DNA of 64,000 bases from Candidatus Kouleothrix ribensis (GCA_016722075.1 JADKGW010000001.1:3472001-3536000); one strand, 5' to 3'. Positions 25,958-34,861 are shown, counted from the first letter of the stretch. The notes: generated by a model not told the origin, from the letters alone. A program made the numbers and translations.

Positions 25958-26455
25958 ATGAGCGAACTTAGCCACCTCGACGCGGCCGGGCACGCGCATA
26001 TGGTTGATGTTGGCGACAAGCATGCCACGCAGCGCGAGGCGGTGGCGCGTGGCAGCGTGCTGATGCGCCGCGCAACGCTCCAGCTGATTGCCGCCGGTGC
26101 GCTGCCCAAGGGCGACGTGCTGGCGGTAGCGCGCATCGCCGGGATTATGGCCGCCAAGCGCACGCCCGAGATCATCCCGCTCTGCCACCCACTCATGCTG
26201 ACGCACGTGGCGGTAGAGCTGACACCCGCGCCCGATCCGGCTGATCCGGCCAGCCCGGCGGCGCTGCTGATCGAGGCGACCGTGCGCACCACCGGCAAAA
26301 CTGGCGTTGAGATGGAGGCGCTCACGGCGGTGAGTGCCGCCGCATTGACGATCTACGACATGTGCAAGGCGGTCGATCGGGGCATGCGCATCAGCGAGAT
26401 CCGGCTGGCCCAGAAGCGCGGGGGGAGAAGTGGGGAATTGATCCTGGAAGATTGA
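25958..26455 (+). CDS. moaC: Cyclic pyranopterin monophosphate synthase MoaC
   Basis: A 165-residue enzyme completing step 1 of molybdenum cofactor synthesis, turning the MoaA product into cyclic pyranopterin monophosphate. Motifs MVDVGDKHATQREA, AAKRTPEIIPLCHPL and the central TGKTGVEMEALTAVSAAALTIYDMCKA are diagnostic and hold the active-site Lys and His. ATG 25958 has GGAAGGA upstream and is preferred to 25931. No moaA or moaB lies next to it; the gene stands alone between its promoter and a terminator. Confidence 0.97.
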   Translation: MSELSHLDAAGHAHMVDVGDKHATQREAVARGSVLMRRATLQLIAAGALPKGDVLAVARIAGIMAAKRTPEIIPLCHPLMLTHVAVELTPAPDPADPASPAALLIEATVRTTGKTGVEMEALTAVSAAALTIYDMCKAVDRGMRISEIRLAQKRGGRSGELILED

Positions 26456-26471
26456 TGCTATCGCGCCGCGC

Positions 26472-26506
26472 ACGGGCTGGCCGGTCGCCGGCCAGCCCGT
26501 CTTTAT
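26472..26506 (+). terminator. Intrinsic terminator of moaC
   Basis: A perfect 13-bp stem (ACGGGCTGGCCGG at 26472-26484 with CCGGCCAGCCCGT at 26488-26500) and a 3-nt loop are followed by CTTTATA. The U-tract is short, so efficiency may be modest. Confidence 0.75.
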
Positions 26507-26511
26507 AGCCC

Positions 26512-26539
26512 TTGACAAGCACAAATGTTCTGATATACT
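26512..26539 (+). promoter_or_regulatory. Promoter for the two small genes at 26661-27198
   Basis: TTGACA (26512-26517) and TATACT (26534-26539) with a 16-nt spacer, just after the moaC terminator. The transcript would begin near 26546 and pass through the partial repeat copy at 26563. Confidence 0.7.
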
Positions 26540-26562
26540 ATTTGTATAGGTCTCGGCGTCTA

Positions 26563-26632
26563 TAGCAATCCGATCGGTTTGCCAGCTGGCAGCGGTTTTT
26601 CGTTGGGGGCTGCACCGCCAGGCCCCGCTTTT
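26563..26632. repeat. Partial copy of the TAGCAATCC element
   Basis: TAGCAATCCGATCGG at the left end, then GGTTTTTCGTTGGGGGCTGC and a GGCCCCGCTTTT tail match the layout of the 24041-24137 element, but the inverted right end is missing. It forms the 5' leader of the gene at 26661. Confidence 0.45.
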
Positions 26633-26660
26633 GTGTACGGCTCAAGAAGGGTGATACGCA

Positions 26661-26969
26661 ATGATCCAGCCTATCAGCGCCCCCACGCTGGCGCCGGCGG
26701 CCGTGCTCGAGCAGGTGCGGGCGCTCTTCGCGCTGCTGGCCCGCCACACCGAGCCGATCGAGCTGGTCGAGCAGCGCTATAACTTTCTGCCGCAGCGTTT
26801 CTGCTGGCGCGGCGACGTGCGGCGCGTGCGCGCGGTGGCGCGCGTGTGGGAACACCCAGGCAGGGCGCTGCGGCCGGCACGCCGCTATTTCGAGGTAGTG
26901 TGTGGGCCGGGCCACAGCTTTGTGCTATTTCAAGATCTGCAGGTTGGTACGTGGCATGTAAGCCTATAG
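26661..26969 (+). CDS. Small protein with a DUF6504-like domain
   Basis: A 102-residue protein. The C-terminal half (QRFCWRGDVRRVRAVARVWE, then RRYFEVVCGPGHSFVLFQD and TWHVSL) has the beta-strand pattern seen in small DUF6504-type proteins, where a WRG...RV turn is followed by a YF-V strand and a final W. The N-terminus is an Ala/Leu-rich helix. No enzymatic motif is visible. It is followed after 10 bp by the next small gene, and AAGGGTG lies upstream of ATG 26661. The domain call is from memory of the pattern. Confidence 0.55.
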   Translation: MIQPISAPTLAPAAVLEQVRALFALLARHTEPIELVEQRYNFLPQRFCWRGDVRRVRAVARVWEHPGRALRPARRYFEVVCGPGHSFVLFQDLQVGTWHVSL

Positions 26970-26979
26970 GAGGCCTTCG

Positions 26980-27198
26980 ATGTACCTGGGCTGGTTCGAC
27001 GACAACCCGAAGAAAGCGGCTGAGCTGAAGATCGAGGAGGCGATCGATGCCTATGTCGATCGCTTCAAAACCCGGCCGAATGTCGTGCTGGTGAACGAGG
27101 CCGACCGCATTGAGATCAAGGGCGTACTCATCCGCAGCGAGGGCTATATCCGGCGGAACAATTTCTGGGTTGGCTGGGAAGATGCTGCGCGCGTGTAG
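26980..27198 (+). CDS. Small conserved-type protein, unknown function
   Basis: A 72-residue acidic protein (MYLGWFDDNPKK, then IEEAIDAYVDRFKTRPNVVLVNEADRI and WVGWEDAARV) with a well-placed AGGAGG before ATG 26980. It has no membrane segment. It is likely a small alpha/beta protein translated with the upstream gene; a strong terminator follows. Family not recognised. Confidence 0.7.
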   Translation: MYLGWFDDNPKKAAELKIEEAIDAYVDRFKTRPNVVLVNEADRIEIKGVLIRSEGYIRRNNFWVGWEDAARV

Positions 27199-27228
27199 CC
27201 GCGCCCCAGCGCTGCGACACATCTTCTG

Positions 27229-27265
27229 ACTACGAGGGCGCCCAGGCGGCCCTCGTAGTTTTTTT
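27229..27265 (+). terminator. Strong intrinsic terminator
   Basis: ACTACGAGGGC (27229-27239) pairs with GCCCTCGTAGT (27249-27259) and is followed by a seven-T run. It closes the two-gene unit. Confidence 0.9.
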
Positions 27266-27273
27266 GCGGCTAT

Positions 27274-27302
27274 TTGACCCGCCTGCGCGCCTCGGGTACA
27301 AT
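27274..27302 (+). promoter_or_regulatory. Promoter for the GT39-like gene
   Basis: TTGACC (27274-27279) and TACAAT (27297-27302) with a 17-nt spacer, directly after the preceding terminator and 77 bp before ATG 27379. Confidence 0.65.
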
Positions 27303-27378
27303 CGCGCCGTCGCTGCATCCGGCGCCCTACCGCTGGCCGCAGAGGTTCGGTGTGTAGGCCACCCACGCGATTGCGCCC

Positions 27379-29613
27379 ATGAGACAGCCACCCGACACGC
27401 CTGCGCGCGCCGCTCTGCACTCCGCGCGGCGGCTGTGGCACGCGCATACCCGGCTCGCCACCGGCGCGCTGCTGTTCGCGCTGGCGCTGGCCCTGCGCCT
27501 GTACCGGCTAGGCGCCCAGAGCCTGTGGCTCGACGAGGGCGGCACCTGGGCCGAGGTGACCGGCAAGGGCTGGGGCGCGCTGCTGGCCGATTTGATCAGC
27601 CCCAACGCGGCCTACCCGCTTTACCACCTGCTGCTCAAGGCCTGGGTCGGGCTGGCCGGCGACAGCGAGTGGGCCTTGCGGTTCCCATCGGCGCTGGCCG
27701 GCGCGGCCGCCGTAGTGGCGGTGTACCTCGCGGCGCACGCGCTGAGCGCAAGCCGGCGCCCGGAACCTGCGGCGGCGCCGCTGGCCGGCCTGCTGTGCGC
27801 CACCGCCCCATTTGCGCTCTGGCAAGCCCAGGATGCCAAGGTCTACAGCCTGCTGCTGCTGTGCGCCGCGCTGCTGCTGTGGGCGCTGCTGCGCGCACTA
27901 CAGCGCGGCACGCCGGGCGATTGGCTGGCGCTGCTGCTTGTGGCGCTGGTCAGCATCTTCGTCCACCGGCTGGCGCTGCTGGCGATCATCGCCGCGCTCC
28001 TGGCAGTGGGGCTGGCCTGGCCGTTTCGGCGCGCCGGTGTACCGGCCGGCGGCCGCTGGCTGCTGCTACTGGGCGCGCTGCTGGGCGCGGTGGCCGCGAT
28101 TGCCGGCATAGTGCGCGCAGTCGGTATCGAGAGCCGCGGCGGCAGCGGGCACGTGCCGGCCGGGCCGCTCACCGGGCTGTGGCTCACGCTGGCGCACTTC
28201 GCGCTCGACCGCGGCAACATTGGCGGGTGGCTGGGCCTGCCGCTGCTGGTGTGGGCGCTGCCCGCGCTGGCGCTGACGCTGTGGGGCCTGGCGCTGCTGG
28301 CGCGCGATGCCTGGCGCGGCCGGCCGGCGGCGCTTGCGATCGTGTGCATGTTTGCCGCGCCGCTGCTGCTGTTTGCGGCCGGGCTGGCCTTCGCCAGGCT
28401 GTTCGAGTCGCGCTACGCCACAGTGGCGTTTCCAGCCTGGCTGCTGGTAGTGCTGTATCCGCTGATAGCGCCAGCGCGCCAGGGCTTCGCGCCACGGGCT
28501 GGCGCGCGGCGCTGGTTGGCGCTCAGGGCCTGGCTGCCGGGCTGCTACACCGCGCTGCTGGTGGTGCATGCGGCCGTGCTGCTGCAGCCCCAGCACGGGC
28601 TGTTCTCGGGCGCGCCGGTGAAGGAAGACTGGCGCAGCGCGATCATGGCGCTCGCGCGATGCGCCCACCCCGACGACCTGCTGATCCTCCATCCATATTA
28701 TGTCGAGCCAATGTGGCGCTACTACGCGCCGCGCGTCACGCCCGACCCGCTGCCGCAGCCGGTGCGCTTCGACCTGCTCGGCCAGGGCTACTGCCGCGAT
28801 ATCGCCCAGGCCGACGCGCTGGCGCTGGTCGAGTGCTACCGGCGCAGCTACGAAGAGGCCTTCAACCGGGCCGCGCAGGGCCGCAAGCGCATGCTCATGC
28901 TGATCGCGCCCGAGCACGCCCGCACGATCGACCCGCCCAAGACGCTGGACGAGCTGCGCGCGGCCTGGGAGGCCGCGCCGCCCAAGACGCGCGGCGACCC
29001 GCCGGTGCAGGCCGACACGTATGGCATGCTCGGGCTGCGCTTCCAGTATGCCAAGAATCAGCGCACCTGGCCGTGCGGCGGCGATACGTTCGTGGGCGTC
29101 GAGCTGATGTGCGCCAGCTTCCCATCGTTCTATATGCAGAAAGGCGCCGCCGCGATCCCGCAGCCGGCCGTGCCGCTCGACGCAACCTTCGGCGGCGAGC
29201 TGCGGCTGCGCGGCTACAGCCTGAGCCTGTTGGGCGGGCAGGCCCGGCCGGGCGGCGCGCTGCCGATCACACTCTACTGGGCGGCGGTCGCGCACCCCAG
29301 CCGCAGCTACACCATGTTCCTGCACCTGTGCCGCGACTGCAGCGCCCCGCCGCTGGCCAACGACGACGCACCGCCGCTGCAAGGCTACCCGCCGGCCGGC
29401 GACACCACCACCTGGCAGCTGGGCGACCCGGTACACGACGAGCGCAGCCTGGCGCTGCCGGCCGGCCTCGCGCCGGGGCGCTACACGCTGCTGCTGGGCG
29501 TCTACCCCGCCGGCCAGCCCGACGAAGCCGCACGCCTGCCGGTGCAGAGCCATGCGCCGGTGCTAGGCGGCACGCGCCTGCTGATCGGCCAGGTAACGAT
29601 CGGCCCAAATTGA
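27379..29613 (+). CDS. GT39-like membrane glycosyltransferase (PMT/ArnT-type)
   Basis: A 744-residue protein. The first extracytoplasmic loop has RLGAQSLWLDEGGTW, with the acidic pair Asp52-Glu53 expected of the polyprenyl-phosphate-sugar transferases (PMT, ArnT). About ten to eleven membrane helices extend to about residue 420, and the last 300 residues form an extracytoplasmic region with beta-sandwich-like strands at the end. It would move a sugar from a lipid carrier to a protein or glycan outside the membrane; substrate unknown. A longer Arg/Ala-rich frame overlaps it (27264-29663) but lacks the motifs and is a shadow of the high GC. Confidence 0.85.
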   Translation: MRQPPDTPARAALHSARRLWHAHTRLATGALLFALALALRLYRLGAQSLWLDEGGTWAEVTGKGWGALLADLISPNAAYPLYHLLLKAWVGLAGDSEWALRFPSALAGAAAVVAVYLAAHALSASRRPEPAAAPLAGLLCATAPFALWQAQDAKVYSLLLLCAALLLWALLRALQRGTPGDWLALLLVALVSIFVHRLALLAIIAALLAVGLAWPFRRAGVPAGGRWLLLLGALLGAVAAIAGIVRAVGIESRGGSGHVPAGPLTGLWLTLAHFALDRGNIGGWLGLPLLVWALPALALTLWGLALLARDAWRGRPAALAIVCMFAAPLLLFAAGLAFARLFESRYATVAFPAWLLVVLYPLIAPARQGFAPRAGARRWLALRAWLPGCYTALLVVHAAVLLQPQHGLFSGAPVKEDWRSAIMALARCAHPDDLLILHPYYVEPMWRYYAPRVTPDPLPQPVRFDLLGQGYCRDIAQADALALVECYRRSYEEAFNRAAQGRKRMLMLIAPEHARTIDPPKTLDELRAAWEAAPPKTRGDPPVQADTYGMLGLRFQYAKNQRTWPCGGDTFVGVELMCASFPSFYMQKGAAAIPQPAVPLDATFGGELRLRGYSLSLLGGQARPGGALPITLYWAAVAHPSRSYTMFLHLCRDCSAPPLANDDAPPLQGYPPAGDTTTWQLGDPVHDERSLALPAGLAPGRYTLLLGVYPAGQPDEAARLPVQSHAPVLGGTRLLIGQVTIGPN

Positions 29614-29672
29614 AATCAACCGGCCCGATCGGGAGTATAATGAGCGCAGGCTCACCCAATTAGGAGGTTGAC

Positions 29673-30344
29673 GTGCTGACTCGTAGTATTCCCAACCTAC
29701 TTGGCGTGTTCCGGATCGTCACCACGCCGCTACTGGTGTGGCTGATCCTCATGAACACCAGCGGCGGCTACTATGGCGCGGTCGTGCTCCTCCTGGTGAT
29801 GGCTGCCAGCGACATCGCCGACGGCCCGCTCGCGCGCCGGATGGGCGTGGTATCGCCGTTCGGCGTATTCCTCGACACCATCTCCGACAAAATTTTCGTG
29901 GCCGGCGCGCTGCTGCCGATGGTGCAGGCCGGGCTGCTCTCGAGCTGGATCGCGCTGCTGATCATCGTGCGCGACTTTGCGGTGTCGGGGCTGCGCTCGT
30001 TCGCCGCCGCCGAGGGCCAGGTGATCTCGGCCCGCCAGTATGGCAAGCAGAAGCTGGTGATCACCGTGACCGCGCTGGTGTGGTGCCTGCTGGCCGCCGG
30101 GTTTAATGGCGCCGGCGCACCGGTGTTTCAGTCGCCGCCCGCGCTGAGCCTGGCCGGCCTGGCCTGGCTGGTGTCGTGGGTGTTTAGCCTGTGGCCAGTG
30201 CCAATGCTCCTGGCGATCGTCTGGACGGCCTTCTCGGGCGTGGACTACTTCTGGAAAGCCTGGCCTCTGCTCAGCAGCACGATCACGCCTGGCGCCAAGC
30301 GGCCGGCACCGGCGGCCACACCGCGAAAATCTCCGATCAAGTAG
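29673..30344 (+). CDS. pgsA: CDP-alcohol phosphatidyltransferase, PgsA-like
   Basis: A 223-residue polytopic enzyme, most likely CDP-diacylglycerol--glycerol-3-phosphate 3-phosphatidyltransferase. The signature D-G-x2-A-R-x8-G-x3-D-x3-D is present as DGPLAR ... FGVFLDTISD. GTG 29673 has TAGGAGG upstream. The C-terminal tail is Pro/Ala/Lys rich. The GT39-like gene ends 59 bp upstream and the MFS gene begins 77 bp downstream. The alcohol acceptor is inferred from the N-terminal PNLLGVFRIV motif common in PgsA. Confidence 0.88.
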   Translation: MLTRSIPNLLGVFRIVTTPLLVWLILMNTSGGYYGAVVLLLVMAASDIADGPLARRMGVVSPFGVFLDTISDKIFVAGALLPMVQAGLLSSWIALLIIVRDFAVSGLRSFAAAEGQVISARQYGKQKLVITVTALVWCLLAAGFNGAGAPVFQSPPALSLAGLAWLVSWVFSLWPVPMLLAIVWTAFSGVDYFWKAWPLLSSTITPGAKRPAPAATPRKSPIK

Positions 30345-30421
30345 CCCCGCGCACACGCCCACATGTGCGTTACAATACGGCCAACCTCGCTAAACTATTC
30401 GCATCGAAAAAGGAGCGCGCC

Positions 30422-31759
30422 ATGGCCGACGTGATCGCCCCTGGATTGGCCGTACCCGCCGACCGCCCGCGCATGAGCGCATGGCAGCAGGCCGCGCTGA
30501 GCCTGTACTGGTTTGCCACCAACGCACACTGGACGGCCATTCTGATCACGTTGCTGCCGCTACAGGCCGAGCTGATCGGCGGGGCCGAGTTCAAGGGCAC
30601 CACGCTCGGCCAGATCCTGGCGATCGGCGCATTTGCCTCGATGGTGGTCGCGCCGCTGTTCGGCGCCTGGAGCGACCGCGTGCGCACGCGCTGGGGCCGG
30701 CGCAAGCCGTTTCTGGTGGTTGGGACGCTCGGCAATGTGCTGGGGCTGCTGGCGCTGGCGTTCATCCCCAGCGCGCCGTCGGCGCTGGTGCCGTATATTA
30801 TGGCCTTCATCTGGATCGAGCTGTTCAACAACCTGGCCACCGCACCCTACTCGGGCCTGATCCCCGACATGGTGCTGGCCGAGCAGCGCGGCTCAGCCAG
30901 CGGCTGGATGGGCCTGATGCTGATGATCGGCAACTTCCTGGGCGGTATCACCGGCCTGGTGCTAGCGCTGATCGGCGGCATTACCGGCGCGTACATCCTG
31001 ATCGCCGCGATCATGATCCTGGGCATGCTCGGCACTGTGCTGACGGTACACGAGCCCGAGCCTCCCAGCGTGCCGCCGTTCCACTGGGGCGCCTTCGCGC
31101 GCGGCCTGATCGAGCCGTTCAAATCGCACGATTTCAGCTGGGTGTTCTGGACGCGCTTCCTGGTAACGCTGGGCACGTTTACCGTCCAGTCGTTCCTGCT
31201 ATTCTATATGAAGGACGTGATCGCCGGCGGCGCCGAGCACTTCGACTACACCTTTTTCGGCATAAAGCTGGCCGGCGACGCCGCCGGTGCGACTTCGTTC
31301 TTCGTGCTGCCGCTGCTGCTTGGCGCGATCTTGAGTTCGCTGGTGGCCGGCATGCTCTCCGACCGCTACGGGCGCAAGCTGATGGTGTATATCAGCGGCG
31401 CGCTGCAGGCGGCGGTGGTGCTGGTGTTTCTGTTTGCCGGCGGCTTCGAGGTTGCCGTGATCATGGGCTTCGTGTTCGGCCTGGGCTACGGCGCCTACCA
31501 GGCAGTCGATTGGGCGCTGGCCAGCGATGTGCTGCCCAGCGAGGACGACTACGCCAAAGACATGGGCGTCTGGCATGTGTCGTTTACGCTGCCGCAGGTG
31601 CTGGCGGTGCCGATCGGCGGGGTGCTGCTCGATACCTTCCAGCGCATCGGCCGCGATACCGGCCGGCCGAACCTGGGCTACACGGTGCTGTTCGTGCTGG
31701 CGTTCGTCTACTTTGTGCTCGGCACGGTGCTGGTGCGCCAGGTGAAGGGCGCGCGCTAG
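30422..31759 (+). CDS. MFS transporter, GPH/SLC45-like
   Basis: A 445-residue protein with twelve likely membrane helices. The motif A-like loop between helices 2 and 3 reads GAWSDRVRTRWGRRKPFL, the R-x-R-x-R-x-G-R-R-K-P form seen in sugar/cation symporter and SLC45-type carriers. ATG 30422 is preceded by AAGGAG; an open frame upstream to 30191 overlaps pgsA and is not used. Substrate is not readable, though sugars or sugar derivatives are typical. A repeat field follows. Confidence 0.85.
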   Translation: MADVIAPGLAVPADRPRMSAWQQAALSLYWFATNAHWTAILITLLPLQAELIGGAEFKGTTLGQILAIGAFASMVVAPLFGAWSDRVRTRWGRRKPFLVVGTLGNVLGLLALAFIPSAPSALVPYIMAFIWIELFNNLATAPYSGLIPDMVLAEQRGSASGWMGLMLMIGNFLGGITGLVLALIGGITGAYILIAAIMILGMLGTVLTVHEPEPPSVPPFHWGAFARGLIEPFKSHDFSWVFWTRFLVTLGTFTVQSFLLFYMKDVIAGGAEHFDYTFFGIKLAGDAAGATSFFVLPLLLGAILSSLVAGMLSDRYGRKLMVYISGALQAAVVLVFLFAGGFEVAVIMGFVFGLGYGAYQAVDWALASDVLPSEDDYAKDMGVWHVSFTLPQVLAVPIGGVLLDTFQRIGRDTGRPNLGYTVLFVLAFVYFVLGTVLVRQVKGAR

Positions 31760-32331
31760 GCCGCTGCGGCAGCCCAGCCGCGCACTCTATGGATCTTCAA
31801 TGCATGGTGCTATCCACAACACGGATTTTCTGCAGCAGGCCCCCGCTCACCCACTACTTTCAGGGCTAGGGTGTTCGCCCAGCATGCTGGGCTGCGGGCA
31901 TACCCCTCCTCCGTACTCGCTTCCCTGGCAGGGGGGCCTCTCAGGTGTAGGGTTTTTTTGCCCAGCATGCTGGGTTATGCGGATACCCCTCCCCCGTACC
32001 CCCTCCCCTGCTAGGGGAGGGGAGGAATTTGGCGTTCCAATGCGCTCGCTCCGCGAGCGCATTGGAACGCGCATAGGATACCCCCCTCTCCCAACATTGG
32101 GAGAGGGGGGCAGGGGGGTGAGGGCCGATCGCATTGGAACGCGATCAACGAAAAACCCTACCCCCAAAAGGCAGGCGGGAGCGGGCCGATCGCATTGGCA
32201 CGCGATCAACGAAAAACCCCTCCATCTGAAAGGAAGAGGTACGGGCGCTCCGCCAGAATGCAACCCACAAAAGACCGTTCCCACACAACAAGCATAGTCG
32301 ATGGGGCGCCTGCCCCGCCACTGGAGCAACA
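31760..32331. repeat. 570-bp intergenic repeat field with several perfect hairpins
   Basis: No gene is seen here. GCCCAGCATGCTGGG palindromes occur at 31877-31892 and 31961-31975, each followed by ATACCCCTCC..CCGTAC, as an imperfect direct repeat of about 84 bp. 32032-32049 pairs perfectly with 32053-32070 (18 bp) and 32081-32094 with 32097-32110 (14 bp). A 37-bp direct repeat with one mismatch lies at 32122-32158 and 32183-32219 (starts GGGCCGATCGCATTGG). The trpA start is at 32332. Confidence 0.85.
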
Positions 32332-33120
32332 ATGAGCCGTATTGCCGAAACATTCGCGCGCCTGCGGGCTGACGGCCGCACCGCGCTCATGCCCTACCTG
32401 ATGATCGGCTTCCCCGAGCGCGACTCGGTGCTCGAGCTGGCGCCCGCGCTGGCAGCCGCCGGCGCCGACCTGTTCGAGCTTGGTGTGCCGTTCTCCGACC
32501 CGCTGGCCGATGGTGCGACCATCCAGCGTGCCTCCGAGCGCGCGCTGGCGAATGGCGTGCGGCTGGAGTTCTGCCTGAGCACAGTGGCCCAGCTGCGCGC
32601 GCGCGGCCTGACCACGCCGCTGGTGCTGATGGGCTACGTCAACCCATTCCTGCGCTACGGCCTGGCCAGGTTCGTGGCCGACGCCGCAGCCGCCGGTGTC
32701 GACGGGCTGATCATCCCCGACCTGCCGCCCGAAGAGGCCGCCGAGTGCCAGGCGCTGTGCCAGGCGGCCGGGCTCGACCTGATCTTCTTCGTGGCGCCCA
32801 CCACCCCCGACGCGCGCATCGCCGAGATCGCCGCGCAGGCCAGCGGCTTCATCTACTGCGTGTCGCTCACCGGCGTCACCGGCGCACGCCGCGAGCTATG
32901 GGACGGGCTGCCGGGCTTTCTCGAGCGCGTGCGCCGCCACACCAGCCTGCCGCTGGTGGTCGGCTTCGGCATCAGCAGCGCCGCACACGTGCGCCAGGTC
33001 GGCACACTCGCCGACGGCGCGATCATCGCCAGCGCACTGATCAACCAGATCGAGCAGGCCGACCCCGCGCAGCGCACCGACGCGGCGGCTACATTTCTGC
33101 GCGAGATTCAGCAGCCATAG
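32332..33120 (+). CDS. trpA: Tryptophan synthase alpha subunit
   Basis: A 262-residue TIM-barrel enzyme that cleaves indole-3-glycerol phosphate and passes indole to TrpB. Catalytic Glu49 (FELGVPFSDPLADG) and Asp60 fall at the classical numbering; LMGYVNPFLRYG, GLIIPDLPPEEA, the YCVSLTGVTGAR loop and GFGISSAAHV complete the set. trpB is not adjacent; the gene stands alone behind the repeat field. The downstream gene begins about 100 bp away behind its own -10 element. Confidence 0.97.
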   Translation: MSRIAETFARLRADGRTALMPYLMIGFPERDSVLELAPALAAAGADLFELGVPFSDPLADGATIQRASERALANGVRLEFCLSTVAQLRARGLTTPLVLMGYVNPFLRYGLARFVADAAAAGVDGLIIPDLPPEEAAECQALCQAAGLDLIFFVAPTTPDARIAEIAAQASGFIYCVSLTGVTGARRELWDGLPGFLERVRRHTSLPLVVGFGISSAAHVRQVGTLADGAIIASALINQIEQADPAQRTDAAATFLREIQQP

Positions 33121-33142
33121 CCCGATCGCGCCAGGCACCCTG

Positions 33143-33151
33143 TGCTATAAT
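33143..33151 (+). promoter_or_regulatory. Extended -10 promoter element
   Basis: TGCTATAAT (33143-33151) is a TGn-extended -10, about 75 nt before the Lrp-domain start. No convincing -35 is present, as is common for extended -10 promoters. Confidence 0.5.
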
Positions 33152-33225
33152 GGGCCGCGCCCCTCGACCGCAGCAGAGTGGCGCGCCGTGTGTCGCCCTG
33201 GGTCGTTGAGATGGAGATACACGCC

Positions 33226-33456
33226 ATGCATGCCAAGGCGTATGTGCTGATCGAAGCGGAAGCCGGGCACGTCGGCCAGGTGATCGCCGCCTTGCAGATC
33301 CTGCCGGGGGTCACTCATGTCGACGCTGTTACCGGCCCATACGACATTATCGTGACGATCGAGACCAGCGACCCACGCGATGTTGGGCGGCTGGTGATGA
33401 ACCAGATCCACGGTGTGACCGGCATCAAGCGCACCATCACCTGCCTGACGATCTGA
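33226..33456 (+). CDS. Stand-alone Lrp/AsnC (RAM) ligand-binding domain protein
   Basis: A 76-residue protein consisting only of an alpha-beta RAM domain: AYVLIEAEAGHVGQVIAALQ, GVTHVDAVTGPYDIIV and GVTGIKRTITCLTI. It lacks the helix-turn-helix of Lrp, so it may bind amino acids and form multimers on its own, or modulate full-length Lrp proteins. ATG 33226 is preferred over in-frame starts at 33178 and 33211 because the domain begins there and a GAGATGGAGA sequence lies upstream. Citrate synthase follows. Confidence 0.88.
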   Translation: MHAKAYVLIEAEAGHVGQVIAALQILPGVTHVDAVTGPYDIIVTIETSDPRDVGRLVMNQIHGVTGIKRTITCLTI

Positions 33457-33583
33457 CACCCGATGCACCTGGTCGCGGGGCCGCCACGCCCCTTACCACT
33501 GCAGCAGGCCGCCCGCACCTGGCCTGAACCACCGCGCACGGCGCGACCAACGGCATCCTGCGCGCCACACGAAAGGCACCCCC

Positions 33584-34699
33584 ATGAGCAAGGGTCTCGA
33601 AGGCATCGTCGCGGCCGCAACGGCGATCAGCTACATCGACGGGATGAACGGCCGGCTGTTCTACCGCGGTATCGACATCAACGCGCTGGCCGAGCACTCG
33701 ACATTCGAAGAGACCACCGCGCTACTGTGGTATGGTAAACTGCCGACGCGCAGCCAGATCGACAGCTTCGCGCACAAGTTTTACGACAACCGCCAGATCC
33801 CCAACGAGATCCTGGCGCTGCTCATGGCGCTGCCCAAGAAGACCGCGCCGATGGAAGTGCTGCGCACCGCCGTGTCGGCGCTGTCGTCGTACGACCCCGA
33901 CGACCTCGACAACTCGCTCGAGGCCAATGTCCACAAATCGACCCGGCTGACCGCCTCGATGCCAACGATCGTCGCGGCCTGGGATCGCATCCGCAACGGC
34001 CAGTGGCCGATCTTGCCGAGCAGCTCGCTCGGCCACGCCGCCAACTTCCTCTACATGCTCACCGGCAAACCGCCCGACGCCAAGGCCGCGCGCGTGCTCG
34101 ACACCTGCATGATCCTGCATGCCGACCATGGCCTGAATGCCTCAACCTTCTCGGCCCGCATCACGGCCTCGACGCTCTCGGATCTGCACTCGGCGATCAC
34201 CTCGGCGATCAGCACGCTCAAAGGCCCGCTGCACGGCGGCGCAAACGAGCAGGTGATGCACATGCTGCGCGAGATCGGCCAGGTCGATCGGGTCGACCAG
34301 TACATTCGCGGTGTGCTCAACAGCAAGAAGAAACTCATGGGCTTCGGCCACCGCGTCTACAAGGCCGACGACCCGCGTGCCGCATGGCTGCAGCGGCTCG
34401 CGCGCGAGCTGGCCGATACGTCGGGCAACCGCAAGTGGTACGATATGTCCGAGCGCATCCGCGTGCTGGTGCAGGAAGCCCGGCCACTGCCGGTGAATGT
34501 CGACTTCTACTCGGCCTCGGTGTACTACACGCTCGGCATCCCGATCGACCTGTTCACGCCGATCTTCGCGATCAGCCGCGTGGCCGGCTGGACCGCCCAC
34601 GTCTACGAGCAGTACAGCGACAACCGCTTGATTCGGCCCGAGTCGGAATACATCGGCCCGATGAACGTGCGCTACACGCCGGTCGATGAGCGCACCTGA
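33584..34699 (+). CDS. gltA: Citrate synthase
   Basis: A 371-residue short-type (dimeric) citrate synthase joining acetyl-CoA and oxaloacetate. The catalytic triad is visible: His217 in HGGANEQV, His256 in GFGHRVYKADDPRA and Asp308 in VDFYSASVYY. The length and N-terminus (ISYIDGMNGRLFYRGIDI) fit the Gram-positive/archaeal class, in which 2-methylcitrate synthases also fall, so propionyl-CoA use cannot be excluded. No other TCA genes are adjacent. Confidence 0.95.
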   Translation: MSKGLEGIVAAATAISYIDGMNGRLFYRGIDINALAEHSTFEETTALLWYGKLPTRSQIDSFAHKFYDNRQIPNEILALLMALPKKTAPMEVLRTAVSALSSYDPDDLDNSLEANVHKSTRLTASMPTIVAAWDRIRNGQWPILPSSSLGHAANFLYMLTGKPPDAKAARVLDTCMILHADHGLNASTFSARITASTLSDLHSAITSAISTLKGPLHGGANEQVMHMLREIGQVDRVDQYIRGVLNSKKKLMGFGHRVYKADDPRAAWLQRLARELADTSGNRKWYDMSERIRVLVQEARPLPVNVDFYSASVYYTLGIPIDLFTPIFAISRVAGWTAHVYEQYSDNRLIRPESEYIGPMNVRYTPVDERT

Positions 34700-34801
34700 G
34701 CCGCCCGAGCGCCGCGTAGGGCCTGCGCGGCCAACGGCGTGCATGCCGATTTCGCCTGCGCCAGCGCATGCCCGAAACACTGCCACCGCGCAGCCCGTGT
34801 A

Positions 34802-34829
34802 ACTGCCGGCTGCTATGCTTACCGGCAGT
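34802..34829. repeat. 8-bp inverted repeat before the acyl-CoA dehydrogenase gene
   Basis: ACTGCCGG (34802-34809) and CCGGCAGT (34822-34829) flank a 12-nt loop, 32 bp before ATG 34862. It may be an operator or a weak hairpin between citrate synthase and the next gene; the 34700-34861 gap holds nothing else recognised. Confidence 0.4.
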
Positions 34830-34861
34830 AGCGCCAAGCCACGATACAAGGAGGTATCCGT

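Noticed and set aside
27264..29663. 799-codon frame overlapping the GT39-like gene
   Set aside because: Its composition is extreme Ala/Arg/Gly/Pro, and all glycosyltransferase motifs and membrane helices are in the other frame (27379-29613).
31760..32331. CRISPR array
   Set aside because: The direct repeats are only two copies with non-uniform spacers, other elements are hairpins, and no cas gene is near. The same holds for 49059-49260 and 56861-56956.
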